Source of the DNA: Candidatus Accumulibacter conexus
GTDB lineage: Bacteria > Pseudomonadota > Gammaproteobacteria > Burkholderiales > Rhodocyclaceae
Assembly: GCA_017592775.1 (NCBI GenBank)
Contig: JAGFNJ010000001.1
Location: forward strand, 1-64,000
Length of the DNA stretch: 64,000 nt
Direction: 5' to 3'
The notes under the pieces: generated by a model
What the model was told of the DNA's origin: nothing
Seen by the model: the letters and a program-made list of their open reading frames with translations, nothing else
The model's database searches: none
Shown here: positions 29,953-39,442 of the stretch, in pieces
Position numbering within the stretch: the stretch's first letter is position 1
Layout: the number at the start of each line of letters is the position of its first letter
Made by a program: the position numbers and the translations under genes

Positions 29953-31878
29953 GTGTGTGGCATTCACGGCATCTATCGTTTTGACGGGTTGAGCGTCGAG
30001 CCCGGGCTTCTCTCCGCCATGGGTGATCGCACCCGGCATCGTGGGCCCGACGACGAAGGCAGCCATCTCGATGGTCCCTGCGGCATCGCCATGCGTCGCC
30101 TGTCGATCATCGACCTTGCCGGTGGCCATCAGCCGCTGTCGAACGCCGACGGCAGCCTGTGGCTGGTATGCAACGGCGAGATCTACAACTACCGCGAACT
30201 GCGACGCGAGCTGCAGGAGAAGGGCTACCGCTTCAAGACTGGGTCCGACTGCGAAGTGCTCATCCACCTCTATGACGCCGAGGGTGACGCGTTCATCCAG
30301 CGGCTGAACGGGATGTTCGACTTCGCCCTCTGGGACGCGCGCCGGCACCGGCTGTTGATCGGGCGTGACCGACTGGGCGTGAAGCCCCTGTATGTCCTGC
30401 ACGACTGGCAGCGCCTGGCCTTTGCCAGCGAAGCCAAGGCTCTGCTGGCGTTGCCCGGCATCAGCGCCGAACTCGATCGCGAGGTGCTGGCCGACTACCT
30501 GCACCTCGGTTACGTTGCCGCGCCCGGCTGCATCTTCAAGGGCATCCGCAAGCTGCCGCCGGCGACACTGCTGGCGGTCGAGGCGGGTCAGGTGCGCGAG
30601 TGGCGCTATTGGCGCCTGCCCGACCGCTGTACGCCGGGCGTATCCGAAAGTGAATGGTGCGACCGCGTGCGGCTGCAGCTCGACGAGTCGGTGCGCATGC
30701 AGATGGTCAGCGACGTGCCGATCGGCGCCTTCCTGTCAGGGGGAGTCGATTCGAGTGCCGTCGTCGGCCTGATGGCCCGCCATTCGGAGCAACCGATCCG
30801 GACCTACGCCATCGGCTTTGCCGGCGGCGAGGCCGAGGCACTGTACAACGAGCTTCCCTACGCGCGCCGGGTGGCCGAACTCTTTGCCACCGAGCACCGC
30901 GAGATCCTCGTCCGCCCCGATGTCGTCTCGCTGCTGCCGAAACTCCTGTGGCACATGGACGAACCATTGTCCGATACCGCCTTCATCACCACCTTCCTCG
31001 TTTCCGAGTTCGCGCGCGAGGATGTCAAGGTGATCCTGTCCGGCGTCGGCGGCGACGAACTGTTCGGCGGCTACCGGCGCTACCTCGGCGGGCACTATGC
31101 CAGGCGCTATCGCAAACTGCCGGCGTGGCTGCGCAGCCTGGCAGGTCTGGCTGCTGCACGCTTGCCCGCCGACCGGCACGCCGGTCTGCTCAACCGGCTG
31201 CGCCTGGCGAAGGGCTTCATCGCCTCGGCCGGGATGAGTGCCGACGAACGCTATCGCAGCTACCTGCAGGTTCTCGACCGGCAGGCCGTGGCGACGCTGT
31301 TGATCCAGCCACCCGGCCACGCCTCGGATCCGCTGACGCGCGCCTTCGCCGCGGCGGGCAATGACGATGAGCTGAACCGCATGTTTGCCGTCGATGCGGA
31401 GACGCAGTTGCCGGACGATCTGCTGCTGCTGACCGACAAGATGAGCATGGCGGTTTCGCTCGAGTGCCGGGTGCCGTTGCTGGATCACCAACTCGTCGAA
31501 CTGGCGGCAGCGATCCCGGCTTCGGTCAAAGTGCGCGATGGCCGGCTGAAGAGCCTGCTGAAGCTGGCTCTGACCGACCTGCTGCCCGACGACATCCTGA
31601 ATCGCCAGAAGCGCGGGTTCGGTACGCCGATGGGTGCCTGGCTGAAGCGCGAACTGGCGCCGCTCCTGCGCCGTCTGCTGGCCCCGGCGGTGGTCGACGC
31701 GCGCGGCCTTTTTCATTCCGCGCTGGTGGCACGGCTGATCGCCGACCATGACGCCAACCGGATCGACGGCACCGATATCCTGTTGGCGCTGCTCAACCTC
31801 GAGGTGTGGAGCCGCATCTACCTCGACCGGCGTGACCCGGCCGATGTTGCGGAAGAACTCAGGAGCTACGTGGCATGA
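29953..31878 (+). CDS. XrtA-system asparagine-synthase-like amidotransferase 2
   Basis: This 641-residue protein is a paralogue of the protein at 26789. Translation must start at GTG 29953, because the next codon TGT encodes the essential N-terminal Cys (MCGIHGIYRF). The glutaminase motifs RHRGPDDEGS and CNGEIYNYREL and the synthetase motifs FLSGGVDSSAVVGLM and LSGVGGDELFGGYRRY are intact. Two non-identical amidotransferases in one locus imply either two target carboxylates or sequential steps. Its stop overlaps the next ATG (ATGA). Confidence 0.9.
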   Translation: MCGIHGIYRFDGLSVEPGLLSAMGDRTRHRGPDDEGSHLDGPCGIAMRRLSIIDLAGGHQPLSNADGSLWLVCNGEIYNYRELRRELQEKGYRFKTGSDCEVLIHLYDAEGDAFIQRLNGMFDFALWDARRHRLLIGRDRLGVKPLYVLHDWQRLAFASEAKALLALPGISAELDREVLADYLHLGYVAAPGCIFKGIRKLPPATLLAVEAGQVREWRYWRLPDRCTPGVSESEWCDRVRLQLDESVRMQMVSDVPIGAFLSGGVDSSAVVGLMARHSEQPIRTYAIGFAGGEAEALYNELPYARRVAELFATEHREILVRPDVVSLLPKLLWHMDEPLSDTAFITTFLVSEFAREDVKVILSGVGGDELFGGYRRYLGGHYARRYRKLPAWLRSLAGLAAARLPADRHAGLLNRLRLAKGFIASAGMSADERYRSYLQVLDRQAVATLLIQPPGHASDPLTRAFAAAGNDDELNRMFAVDAETQLPDDLLLLTDKMSMAVSLECRVPLLDHQLVELAAAIPASVKVRDGRLKSLLKLALTDLLPDDILNRQKRGFGTPMGAWLKRELAPLLRRLLAPAVVDARGLFHSALVARLIADHDANRIDGTDILLALLNLEVWSRIYLDRRDPADVAEELRSYVA

Positions 31879-33089
31879 ACATTCTCTACATCTGCCACCG
31901 CTTCCCCTTTCCGCCGAAGCGCGGCGGCAAGATTCGTCCCTTCAACATGATCCGCCATCTCTCCGCCTGCGGCCACCGGGTCACCGTCTGCTCGCTCGCC
32001 CGTTCGGCGGCGGAGGCCGAGGAAGGGCAGGGGATTGCCGCCCATTGCGAACGCTTTGCCATGGGGATCGTTTCCGAACCCGTGCAGACGCTGCGGATGG
32101 TCGCGCGTCTGCCGCTGACGACGCCCTCGTCGATGGGCTATTTCCATTCGCCCGCGCTGCAGCGGCAGGTTGATCACCTGCTGCAGGCGGAAAAGTGGGA
32201 CCTGATCTTCGTGCACTGCTCGTCGGTCGCACAGTACGTCGAACGTGTGCGGACGGTGCCGAAGATACTCGACTTTGGCGACATGGACTCGCAGAAGTGG
32301 CTTGAGTATGCCAACTACAAGCCCTTTCCACTGTCGCTCGGCTATCGTCTCGAAGGCACCAAGGTGCTTGCCGCCGAGAAGCGCCTGGCGAGGCTGTTCG
32401 ATCTATGTACGGCGACGACGCGCGCCGAATGGCAGACGCTCGAGGACTACCGCACGGGTGTGGCGACGGACTGGTTTCCCAACGGAGTCGATGCCGACTT
32501 CTTCTCGCCGACAGCGGACGCCTGCGATCCCGACACTCTGAGTTTCATCGGCCGCATGGACTACTATCCGAACCAGGAGTGCATGGCGCGCTTCTGCGCG
32601 CAGATCTGGCCGCTGCTGCGGGCACGTCGTCCGCAGCTCAAGTTGTTGATCATCGGTGCCGACCCGTCGCCCGAAATGCGCCGCCTGGGCGAGTTGCCCG
32701 GTGTGACCGTCACCGGTTCGGTGCCCGACGTGCGTCCCTTCGTCCGGCAGTCGGCGCTGATGGTCGCGCCGCTGAACATCGCTCGCGGAACGCAGAACAA
32801 GATTCTCGAGGCGATGGCGATGGGTGTACCGGTGGTCACCAGCCGGGTTGCCGCAGGCGGCGTCGACGCCGAGCCCGTGAAGCATTTCCTTGTTGCCGAC
32901 ACGCCTCAGGAATATTCTGACGCCATTCTGGGGGTGCTGCAAAACCCGGTGGAAAGGCAGAGATTGGCCGTCGCCGGTCGGCAGCGGATGCTCAGCAACC
33001 ACGCCTGGTCGCATTCGATGGCACGGCTCGACGGGATCATCGAGCGCTGCCTCAGGGATTTTTCGCACAGAAAAGGAAAAAGCGCATGA
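31875..33089 (+). CDS. Exosortase A-locus glycosyltransferase (stp1 type)
   Basis: The 404-residue GT-B enzyme begins MNILYICHRFPFPPKRGGKI, the hallmark of the first PEP-CTERM-locus sugar transferase family. It contains LDFGDMDSQKWLEYA and the C-terminal donor region LMVAPLNIARGTQNKILEAM. It is coupled upstream to amidotransferase 2 and downstream (ATGA, 33086-33089) to the dehydrogenase gene, so at least asnB2-GT-algD are made from one message. Confidence 0.9.
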   Translation: MNILYICHRFPFPPKRGGKIRPFNMIRHLSACGHRVTVCSLARSAAEAEEGQGIAAHCERFAMGIVSEPVQTLRMVARLPLTTPSSMGYFHSPALQRQVDHLLQAEKWDLIFVHCSSVAQYVERVRTVPKILDFGDMDSQKWLEYANYKPFPLSLGYRLEGTKVLAAEKRLARLFDLCTATTRAEWQTLEDYRTGVATDWFPNGVDADFFSPTADACDPDTLSFIGRMDYYPNQECMARFCAQIWPLLRARRPQLKLLIIGADPSPEMRRLGELPGVTVTGSVPDVRPFVRQSALMVAPLNIARGTQNKILEAMAMGVPVVTSRVAAGGVDAEPVKHFLVADTPQEYSDAILGVLQNPVERQRLAVAGRQRMLSNHAWSHSMARLDGIIERCLRDFSHRKGKSA

Positions 33090-34402
33090 AAATCAGCATC
33101 TTCGGTCTCGGTTACGTGGGCGCGGTATCGCTTGCGTGTCTCTCGCGCGACGGCCACGAGGTGATCGGAGTCGACATCGATGCCAGCAAGCTTGATCTGA
33201 TCGTTGCCGGCAAGACGCCGGTGGTCGAGGAGGGCATGGTCGATCTGATGGCGCTCGCCGCGAGCAGTGGCCGCGTCTCGGTGACCACCGATGCGCAACG
33301 CGCGGTGCAGGACAGCGAACTCTCGCTGGTCTGCGTCGGCACGCCTTCGGCGGCCAATGGCAGCCAGGACCAGGGCGCGATCCTGCGGTTGGCGGAGGAG
33401 ATGGGCCTTGCCATCGCCGGCAAGAGCACGCCGCACATCGTCGTCTTCCGGTCGACGCTCGTCCCCGGCACCGTCGAAGACATCCTGCGCCCGATCATCG
33501 AAGCGAAATCGGGCAAGAAGGACGGCGAGGGCTTCTTCCTCTGTTTCCAGCCGGAGTTCCTGCGTGAGGGATCGTCGATCCGCGACTATGACAAGCCGCC
33601 GTTCACCGTCGTCGGGGCCAACCACGCTTATCCGATCGATCGCCTGCGCGAGCTGTTCGGCAAGCTGCCCTGTCGCTTCATCCCAACCTCGGTGCGCTCG
33701 GCGGAGATGATGAAGTACTGCTGCAACAATTTCCATGCCCTCAAGATCACCTTCGCCAACGAGACCGCCCGTCTGTGCGATGCGCTCGGCGTCGACCCCT
33801 TCGAGGTCATGAACCTGGTCTGCCAGGATACCCAGCTCAACATCTCGACCGCCTATCTGCGGCCCGGCTTTGCCTTTGGCGGCTCCTGCCTGCCGAAGGA
33901 CCTGCGGGCGACCACCTATCTGGCGAAGATGCACGATGTCGAGGTGCCGATGCTGGCCGGGATCATGCAGTCGAACCGCGATCACCTCGCCCTGGCGTTG
34001 CGCAAGCTGCTTGCCCTCGGCCGGCGGAAGATCGGCTTCATCGGCCTGTCGTTCAAGACCGGCACCGACGACCTGCGCGAGAGCCCGCTGGTGACGCTCG
34101 CCGAACAACTCATCGGCAAAGGCATGCAACTGGCCATCTACGATCCCGAGGTCCATCTCGCACGGCTGCTCGGTGCCAACCGCAGCTTCATCGAACGCCA
34201 CCTGCCGCACATCGGCGACATGATGCGTTCGGAAATAGAGGAGGTGATCGCCGAGTCGGAAGTCCTGGTGCTCGGCCTTGGCGGGCAGGAAGTCGCCGAC
34301 AGCCTGGCGCGTTGCTGTCGCCCCGAGCAGATCGTTCTCGATCTGGTTGGACTGCGCGACCGGCAGGCGATCGGCGCCGTCGTCGAGGGACTCTGCTGGT
34401 AG
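33086..34402 (+). CDS. algD: UDP/GDP-sugar 6-dehydrogenase, most like GDP-mannose dehydrogenase
   Basis: The 438-residue NAD-dependent four-electron dehydrogenase has an N-terminal Rossmann motif ISIFGLGYVGAVSLACL and FRSTLVPGTVEDIL. The catalytic Cys lies in LRPGFAFGGSCLPKDLRA, preceded by VCQDTQLNIS. The combination GK(S/T)P(I/V)VE near residue 45, CQD-x-x-LN, and PGFAFGGSCLPKD is that of AlgD rather than of Ugd. The expected product is GDP-mannuronate, an activated uronic acid for the polymer. Assignment to GDP-mannose over UDP-glucose or UDP-HexNAc rests on these motifs and should be treated as likely, not certain. Confidence 0.82.
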   Translation: MKISIFGLGYVGAVSLACLSRDGHEVIGVDIDASKLDLIVAGKTPVVEEGMVDLMALAASSGRVSVTTDAQRAVQDSELSLVCVGTPSAANGSQDQGAILRLAEEMGLAIAGKSTPHIVVFRSTLVPGTVEDILRPIIEAKSGKKDGEGFFLCFQPEFLREGSSIRDYDKPPFTVVGANHAYPIDRLRELFGKLPCRFIPTSVRSAEMMKYCCNNFHALKITFANETARLCDALGVDPFEVMNLVCQDTQLNISTAYLRPGFAFGGSCLPKDLRATTYLAKMHDVEVPMLAGIMQSNRDHLALALRKLLALGRRKIGFIGLSFKTGTDDLRESPLVTLAEQLIGKGMQLAIYDPEVHLARLLGANRSFIERHLPHIGDMMRSEIEEVIAESEVLVLGLGGQEVADSLARCCRPEQIVLDLVGLRDRQAIGAVVEGLCW

Positions 34403-34442
34403 CGGCGCGGCAGGGGTTCGGGACAGGCGGCAGGAACTGAGG

Positions 34443-35567
34443 ATGGCGAGTGCAGGCACGGTGTTGTCCGGCGGTGGCGCGCAATGGCCAGCGGTCTGCG
34501 TCGTCGGCCCGCTGCCGCCGCCATCGGGCGGCATGGCCAACCAGTGCGAACAGCTCGTGCGCCTGCTGCGCGCTGACGGAGTGAGCGTGGAACTGGTGTG
34601 CACCAACCCGCCCTATCGACCGCGCTGGATCGGCAGCCTGCCGGTGCTGCGCGCCGGATTTCGTCTGCTTCCCTATCTGCTGCACCTGTGGCGGGCGATT
34701 GGCAGGGCAGCGGTGGTGCACGTCCTGGCCAACTCCGGCTGGGCCTGGCATCTCTTCGCCGCGCCCGCGATCGTCATCGCTCGCTGGCGCGATACCCCGG
34801 TGATCATCAACTACCGGGGTGGCAATGCAGACAGCTTTCTTGCCCGTGCTCCGCGGCACGTCCGCCGCCTCCTGGCCGCGGGCTCGCTGCGCGTCACGCC
34901 GTCGGTCTTCCTGCAACGGGTCTTCGCCAAGTACGGCCTGAGCGCCGAGGTGGTCCCCAACATCATCGACCTGTCGCGTTTCGCACCGGTGCCGCAACGA
35001 TCCTTCGGCGACGCGCCCCATCTGGTGGTGACACGCAATCTGGAGGAGATCTACGACATTCCGACGGCGCTGCGGGCCTTTGTCCGCATCCGCACCGTCT
35101 TTCCGCAGGCGCGGTTGACGGTCGCCGGCAGTGGTCCGGAAGGCGAGCGTCTGCAGGCCCTGGCGGGCGAACTTGGCCTGCGGGACAGCGTCCGCTTCGC
35201 CGGCCGCATCGCCAACGTTGCCATGCCGGCGATCTACGCTGCTGCCGACTGCATGCTCAACCCGAGCACCGTCGACAACATGCCGAATTCAATCCTCGAG
35301 GCCTTTGCCAGTGGCGTTCCGGTTGTCAGTACCGATGCCGGCGGCATCCCGGACCTCGTCCGCGACGGGGTCTCCGGCTTGCTGGTGGCGGTCGGTGACG
35401 AGCAGGCCATGGCGCGTGCGGCGCTGCGCGTGTTGCAGAATGGCGAACTGGCGACTGCCTTGCGGCAGGCCGGACTCGAGCAGGCGGCATCCTATGCCTG
35501 GCCGCAGGTCCGTGCCCGATGGCTGGCCGCCTACAGCCGGGTTGCCGGCGGGAGGAGTGCGTCATGA
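34443..35567 (+). CDS. GT4-family glycosyltransferase
   Basis: The 374-residue GT-B glycosyltransferase has an N-terminal acceptor domain with VVGPLPPPSGGMANQCEQLV. The C-terminal donor domain has LTVAGSGPEGERLQALAGEL, AADCMLNPSTVDNMPNSILE and AFASGVPVVSTDAGGIPDLV. The Glu residues of NSILEAFASG follow the GT4 E-x7-E pattern. It marks the transition from the conserved exosortase A genes to the more variable part of the locus. It begins 40 bp after algD, and its stop overlaps the next ATG. Confidence 0.88.
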   Translation: MASAGTVLSGGGAQWPAVCVVGPLPPPSGGMANQCEQLVRLLRADGVSVELVCTNPPYRPRWIGSLPVLRAGFRLLPYLLHLWRAIGRAAVVHVLANSGWAWHLFAAPAIVIARWRDTPVIINYRGGNADSFLARAPRHVRRLLAAGSLRVTPSVFLQRVFAKYGLSAEVVPNIIDLSRFAPVPQRSFGDAPHLVVTRNLEEIYDIPTALRAFVRIRTVFPQARLTVAGSGPEGERLQALAGELGLRDSVRFAGRIANVAMPAIYAAADCMLNPSTVDNMPNSILEAFASGVPVVSTDAGGIPDLVRDGVSGLLVAVGDEQAMARAALRVLQNGELATALRQAGLEQAASYAWPQVRARWLAAYSRVAGGRSAS

Positions 35568-36943
35568 ATCCATACACCGCGCTCTGTTCGGGCCTGTTCT
35601 TTCCCCTGCATGAGCGCCTCAAGGGGCACGATTCGGTCGCCTTGCGCAAACGGCTCGAGGCAAGCCAGTGGTGGTCGGCCGAGCAGCTCGGCGAGCAGCA
35701 GGCCCGGCGCCTGCGCGAGTTCCTGCAACGGATCGGCCGTGACGTGCCCTATTACCGCGACCTCTTCCGGGCGGTCGGCTTCGACGCCGCTGGCGTGCGT
35801 TCAACCGACGCCCTGCGCGCCCTGCCGCTGCTCGGCAAGCCCGAGATCCGGGCGAATCTGGAGCGGCTGCAGGCGGCCGGACACGGTCCGCTGACGCGTT
35901 ACAACACCGGTGGCTCGTCGGGTGAACCACTGATCTTCTTCATGGGCAAGGAGCGCAAGAGCCACGACGTCGCGGCGAAATGGCGGGCCACACGCTGGTG
36001 GGGCGTCGACATCGGCGACCGCGAACTGGTGGTCTGGGGCAGCCCGATCGAACTCGGCGCGCAGGATCGGCTTCGCCGCCTGCGCGACGGACTGCTGCGC
36101 AGCACGCTCCTGCCGGCCTTCGAGATGTCGCCGGCCAACCTCGACCGTTTCGTGGCAACGATCGTCGACTGCCGCCCGGCGATGTTGTTTGGCTATCCGT
36201 CGAGCCTCTCGTTGATCGCGCGCCACGCGCAGCGGCAGCAACGGGACATGCGGGGCCTCGGAATCCGGGTTGCGTTCGTCACCTCCGAGAAGCTGTACGA
36301 CGAGCAGCGAACGCTGATCAGCGAGGTCTTTGGCTGTCCGGTGGCCAATGGCTACGGTGCCCGCGATGCCGGGTTCATCGCCCACGAGTGCCCGCACGGC
36401 AGCCTGCACATCAGTGCCGAGGACATCGTCGTCGAGACGCTGCGCCCGGACGGACAGCCTGCCGCACCCGGTGAAGCCGGTGAGATCGTCGTCACGCACA
36501 TGGCGACCGGGGATTTCCCCTTTGTCCGCTACCGTACCGGCGACGTTGGCATTCTCGGCAGCAGGCCCTGCGCCTGCGGCCGCGGTCTGCCGGTACTGGA
36601 GGAAGTTCAGGGACGGACGACCGACTTCGTCGTCGCCCGCGACGGTACCGTAATGCATGGCTTGGCGCTGATCTACACGGTCAGGGACTTGCCGGGGGTC
36701 GAGCGTTTCCGGATCGAGCAGATGTCGCTCGACCTGACGGTCGTCCGCATCGTTGCCGGACCGGCCTTCGACGCTGCGGCCGAGGAGCGGATCGTGCGCG
36801 ATTTCAAGGCGCGCCTCGGCGATGCCGTCGCCATCCGCGTCGAGCGTGTGCCGGTCATCGCCGCCGAGTCTTCGGGCAAGTTCCGCTACGTGGTCAGCCA
36901 GGTCAAGGCTCCCGGCAGCGACAGGGGCGCTGCGCATGCGTGA
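35564..36943 (+). CDS. CapK/PaaK-like adenylate-forming enzyme
   Basis: The 459-residue protein resembles phenylacetate-CoA ligase and CapK of capsule loci. It has the AMP-binding P-loop-like YNTGGSSGEPLIFFMGK near 120, NGYGARDAGFIAHECPHG near 265, and FPFVRYRTGDVGIL followed by a CxCGRG segment (CACGRGLPVLEE). The enzyme should activate a carboxylic acid as an acyl-adenylate. In EPS loci such proteins are suspected to activate an acyl group for decoration, but no CapK substrate is established. It overlaps both neighbours (ATGA upstream, 8 bp with the ligase downstream). Confidence 0.85.
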   Translation: MNPYTALCSGLFFPLHERLKGHDSVALRKRLEASQWWSAEQLGEQQARRLREFLQRIGRDVPYYRDLFRAVGFDAAGVRSTDALRALPLLGKPEIRANLERLQAAGHGPLTRYNTGGSSGEPLIFFMGKERKSHDVAAKWRATRWWGVDIGDRELVVWGSPIELGAQDRLRRLRDGLLRSTLLPAFEMSPANLDRFVATIVDCRPAMLFGYPSSLSLIARHAQRQQRDMRGLGIRVAFVTSEKLYDEQRTLISEVFGCPVANGYGARDAGFIAHECPHGSLHISAEDIVVETLRPDGQPAAPGEAGEIVVTHMATGDFPFVRYRTGDVGILGSRPCACGRGLPVLEEVQGRTTDFVVARDGTVMHGLALIYTVRDLPGVERFRIEQMSLDLTVVRIVAGPAFDAAAEERIVRDFKARLGDAVAIRVERVPVIAAESSGKFRYVVSQVKAPGSDRGAAHA

Positions 36944-38264
36944 CCTGCTGCTGGTCGGGATCTTTCTCGCCGTCCTGCCCTTTGCCTTGCGCCATACGTG
37001 GATTGGTGTCCTGTTATGGACCTGGCTGAGCATCATGAATCCGCACCGCCTGACCTTTGGCTTTGCCCAGGATGCTCCCTTCGCAGCGGCGGCTGCCGGA
37101 GTCATCTTCCTGTCGCTGTTCATTACCCGCGACAAGCTGCGGATGCCGTGGTCGCCGCCAGTCATCGTGCTGTTTCTTTTTGTCTTCTGGATGTGCATCA
37201 CCACCGCTTTCGCGCTGAGTACGGAGGACTCCTGGCACCAGCTCAACAAGGTGCTCAAGATACAGGTGGTGACGGCCATTGCACTGATGGCCCTGCACGA
37301 GCGCCGGCACATCGAACTGTTCATCTGGGTGAACGCGCTTTCGATCGGCTTCTATGGCTTCAAGGGCGGGCTATACACGCTTACCACCGGTGGCGGCGGC
37401 AGGGTCTGGGGTCCGGCGGGGACCTTCATCACCGACAACAACCATCTCGCTGTGGCAGTCATCATGGTGATTCCATTGCTCAACTACCTGCGTACCGTCG
37501 TCACCCACAAGCACCTGCGCCTCGGTCTGCTGCTGCTGATGGTGTTCTGTGCTTTTTCCGCCTTGGGGTCACAGTCGCGCGGAGCACTCCTGGCGATCGC
37601 TGCCATGACCATGGTCCTGTGGGCGCGGTCGCCGAACAAGGTGGTGACGGGCGTGATTCTCGCAGTGATCGGCGTCGCCCTGATCGCGTTCATGCCTTCA
37701 GCCTGGGAGGATCGCATGAGCACGATTTCCACCTACGAAAGCGATGGTTCCGCCATGGGCCGGATCCAGACCTGGCAGTTCTGCGCCAACCTGGCTGCGG
37801 ACCGGCTGACCGGTGGTGGTTTCTCGATCTACAACGTTCAGAACCTGGCGATATGGGGGGCCCCCGGCGCGCGCAGTGTGCACGTTGCACACAGTATCTA
37901 TTTCTCGGTGCTGGGAGAGCACGGCTATGTTGGCTTGCTGCTCTTCCTGCTGCTCTGGTGGCTGGCGATGCGCCAGGCCGCACGCCTGCGCAAGACCAGC
38001 AAGGGCAAACCAGAGCTGGCCTGGGTGTTTCATCTGGCAGGAATGTGCCAGGTCTCTCTCGTCGGCTACTTCGTTGGTGGCGCGTTCCTGCAACTCGCCT
38101 ACTTCGATCTCCCGTACAACATTCTCGTCATCCTGGTCGTCACGCAGCGCTGGCTGGATGCGGGTGGCTGGAAAGGGGACGCAGCGGGGACCGTGGCCTC
38201 TGCCGAGAGCGCCCAACAGCGACCGTCGTCATCATCGGCGACGCAGCAGGTGGCACCATCATGA
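36936..38264 (+). CDS. Exosortase A-associated putative O-glycosylation ligase (Wzy/WaaL-like)
   Basis: The 442-residue polytopic membrane protein begins MRDLLLVGIFLAVLPFALRH and contains the family-typical MNPHRLTFGFAQ. It has a large periplasmic loop (about 245-320: YESDGSAMGRIQTWQF, VHVAHSIYFSVLGEHGYVGL) with the conserved Arg and His expected of O-antigen ligase-fold enzymes. The role is polymerisation or transfer of the lipid-linked glycan, possibly onto exosortase-processed proteins. The gene overlaps the CapK-like gene and is coupled to the deacetylase (ATGA at 38261). Confidence 0.88.
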   Translation: MRDLLLVGIFLAVLPFALRHTWIGVLLWTWLSIMNPHRLTFGFAQDAPFAAAAAGVIFLSLFITRDKLRMPWSPPVIVLFLFVFWMCITTAFALSTEDSWHQLNKVLKIQVVTAIALMALHERRHIELFIWVNALSIGFYGFKGGLYTLTTGGGGRVWGPAGTFITDNNHLAVAVIMVIPLLNYLRTVVTHKHLRLGLLLLMVFCAFSALGSQSRGALLAIAAMTMVLWARSPNKVVTGVILAVIGVALIAFMPSAWEDRMSTISTYESDGSAMGRIQTWQFCANLAADRLTGGGFSIYNVQNLAIWGAPGARSVHVAHSIYFSVLGEHGYVGLLLFLLLWWLAMRQAARLRKTSKGKPELAWVFHLAGMCQVSLVGYFVGGAFLQLAYFDLPYNILVILVVTQRWLDAGGWKGDAAGTVASAESAQQRPSSSSATQQVAPS

Positions 38265-39235
38265 TCAGGACCCTGGCCAATCTGCTGTCGCCAGCGGGAA
38301 AGAATGGACGTCTCTCCATTCTCATCTTCCACCGGGTCGTTGCCCAGCGGGATCCGGTTTTCGACTGGCATCCGGACGCAATCGCGTTCGAGCGGAGGAT
38401 GCAGTGGCTACGCACCTGGTTTCACGTTCTACCGTTGGACGAAGCCGTTCTTCGGCTGCGCGAGCAGTCCCTGCCGGCGCGGGCGGCGGCGGTCAGCTTC
38501 GATGACGGCTATGCCGACAACTATCATGTCGCGCTGCCGATTCTGCAGCGATTGGGCGTTCCAGCGACCTTCTTCGTCGCCACTGGCTACATCAACGGCG
38601 GCCGCATGTGGAACGACACGATCACCGAGGCCGTCAGGCACTGCGGCAAGGCCACTCTTGACCTTTCCGGTGCAGGGCTTGGCACACACGACATCAGTTC
38701 GGCGGAGGCCATGCGTCGGACGACCGCTGTCCTGCTCGACGGCCTCAAGTACAAGGCTGCACGCGAGCGCAGCCAGGCGGCCGACTACGTGGCGCAAGTG
38801 GCTGGCTGCCGGCTGCCTGCGGACCTGATGATGACCTCGGAGCAAGTGCGGGCGATGCGCCGGGCGGGGATGCTGATCGGTGCCCACACCGTGACGCATC
38901 CGATCCTGGCACGCCTCGACCCGGATGAGGCGCGCCGCGAAGTCGTCAATAGCAGGGATCATCTGGAGGATCTCCTGCAGGACCGCGTCGGGCTGTTCGC
39001 CTACCCCAATGGCCGCCCGTCGGTGGACTACCGCGCAGAGGATGCCGAGAGCGTAAGGGGTCTTGGCTTCGACGCGGCCGTGACGACTGCATGGGGCGTC
39101 GCCGATGCGGGTAGCGACCGCATGCAGTTGCCTCGATTCACCCCCTGGGATGGTACGCGCTTGCGCTTCGGGGTACGACTGCTGAGAAACCTGCTCGACG
39201 ATTCCCGGCGGGCAGGCACGCAGATTGCCAGCTGA
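38261..39235 (+). CDS. Polysaccharide deacetylase (NodB-fold), second in the locus
   Basis: The 324-residue protein has ILIFHRVVAQRDPVFDW at the N-terminus, the catalytic Asp-Asp motif AVSFDDGYADNYHVALP at about 75, GVPATFFVATGYING, and the metal-binding IGAHTVTHPILARLD. A C-terminal FAYPNGRPSVDY completes the CE4 pattern. It has no signal peptide. It is distinct from the XrtA-type deacetylase at 21482 and more like the YadE/PgaB deacetylase domain group. It is translationally coupled to the O-ligase. Confidence 0.88.
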   Translation: MIRTLANLLSPAGKNGRLSILIFHRVVAQRDPVFDWHPDAIAFERRMQWLRTWFHVLPLDEAVLRLREQSLPARAAAVSFDDGYADNYHVALPILQRLGVPATFFVATGYINGGRMWNDTITEAVRHCGKATLDLSGAGLGTHDISSAEAMRRTTAVLLDGLKYKAARERSQAADYVAQVAGCRLPADLMMTSEQVRAMRRAGMLIGAHTVTHPILARLDPDEARREVVNSRDHLEDLLQDRVGLFAYPNGRPSVDYRAEDAESVRGLGFDAAVTTAWGVADAGSDRMQLPRFTPWDGTRLRFGVRLLRNLLDDSRRAGTQIAS

Positions 39236-39442
39236 GTGTGGTGCCGGACAAGCGATGACGTGCAGCCAGGATCACCGCAGGCGGGCAAGGCAGGAAGAGG
39301 CCTGCCGGGAGCGGGCGCAGCCTGTCGCAGCGCGCGACGCCGCCGGCAGACCGTGGCCGCCCGGCGTCAAGCCGCCATGCATCGACACCTGCCGCGTGCC
39401 TTGCTCCTTCAACCACAACATTCTTGAGAGCCGCGAACCCAT

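Noticed and set aside
36998-38260. A long plus-strand frame leading into the deacetylase gene
   Set aside because: The upstream part is an out-of-frame reading of the O-glycosylation ligase; the deacetylase starts at ATG 38261, which overlaps the ligase stop.
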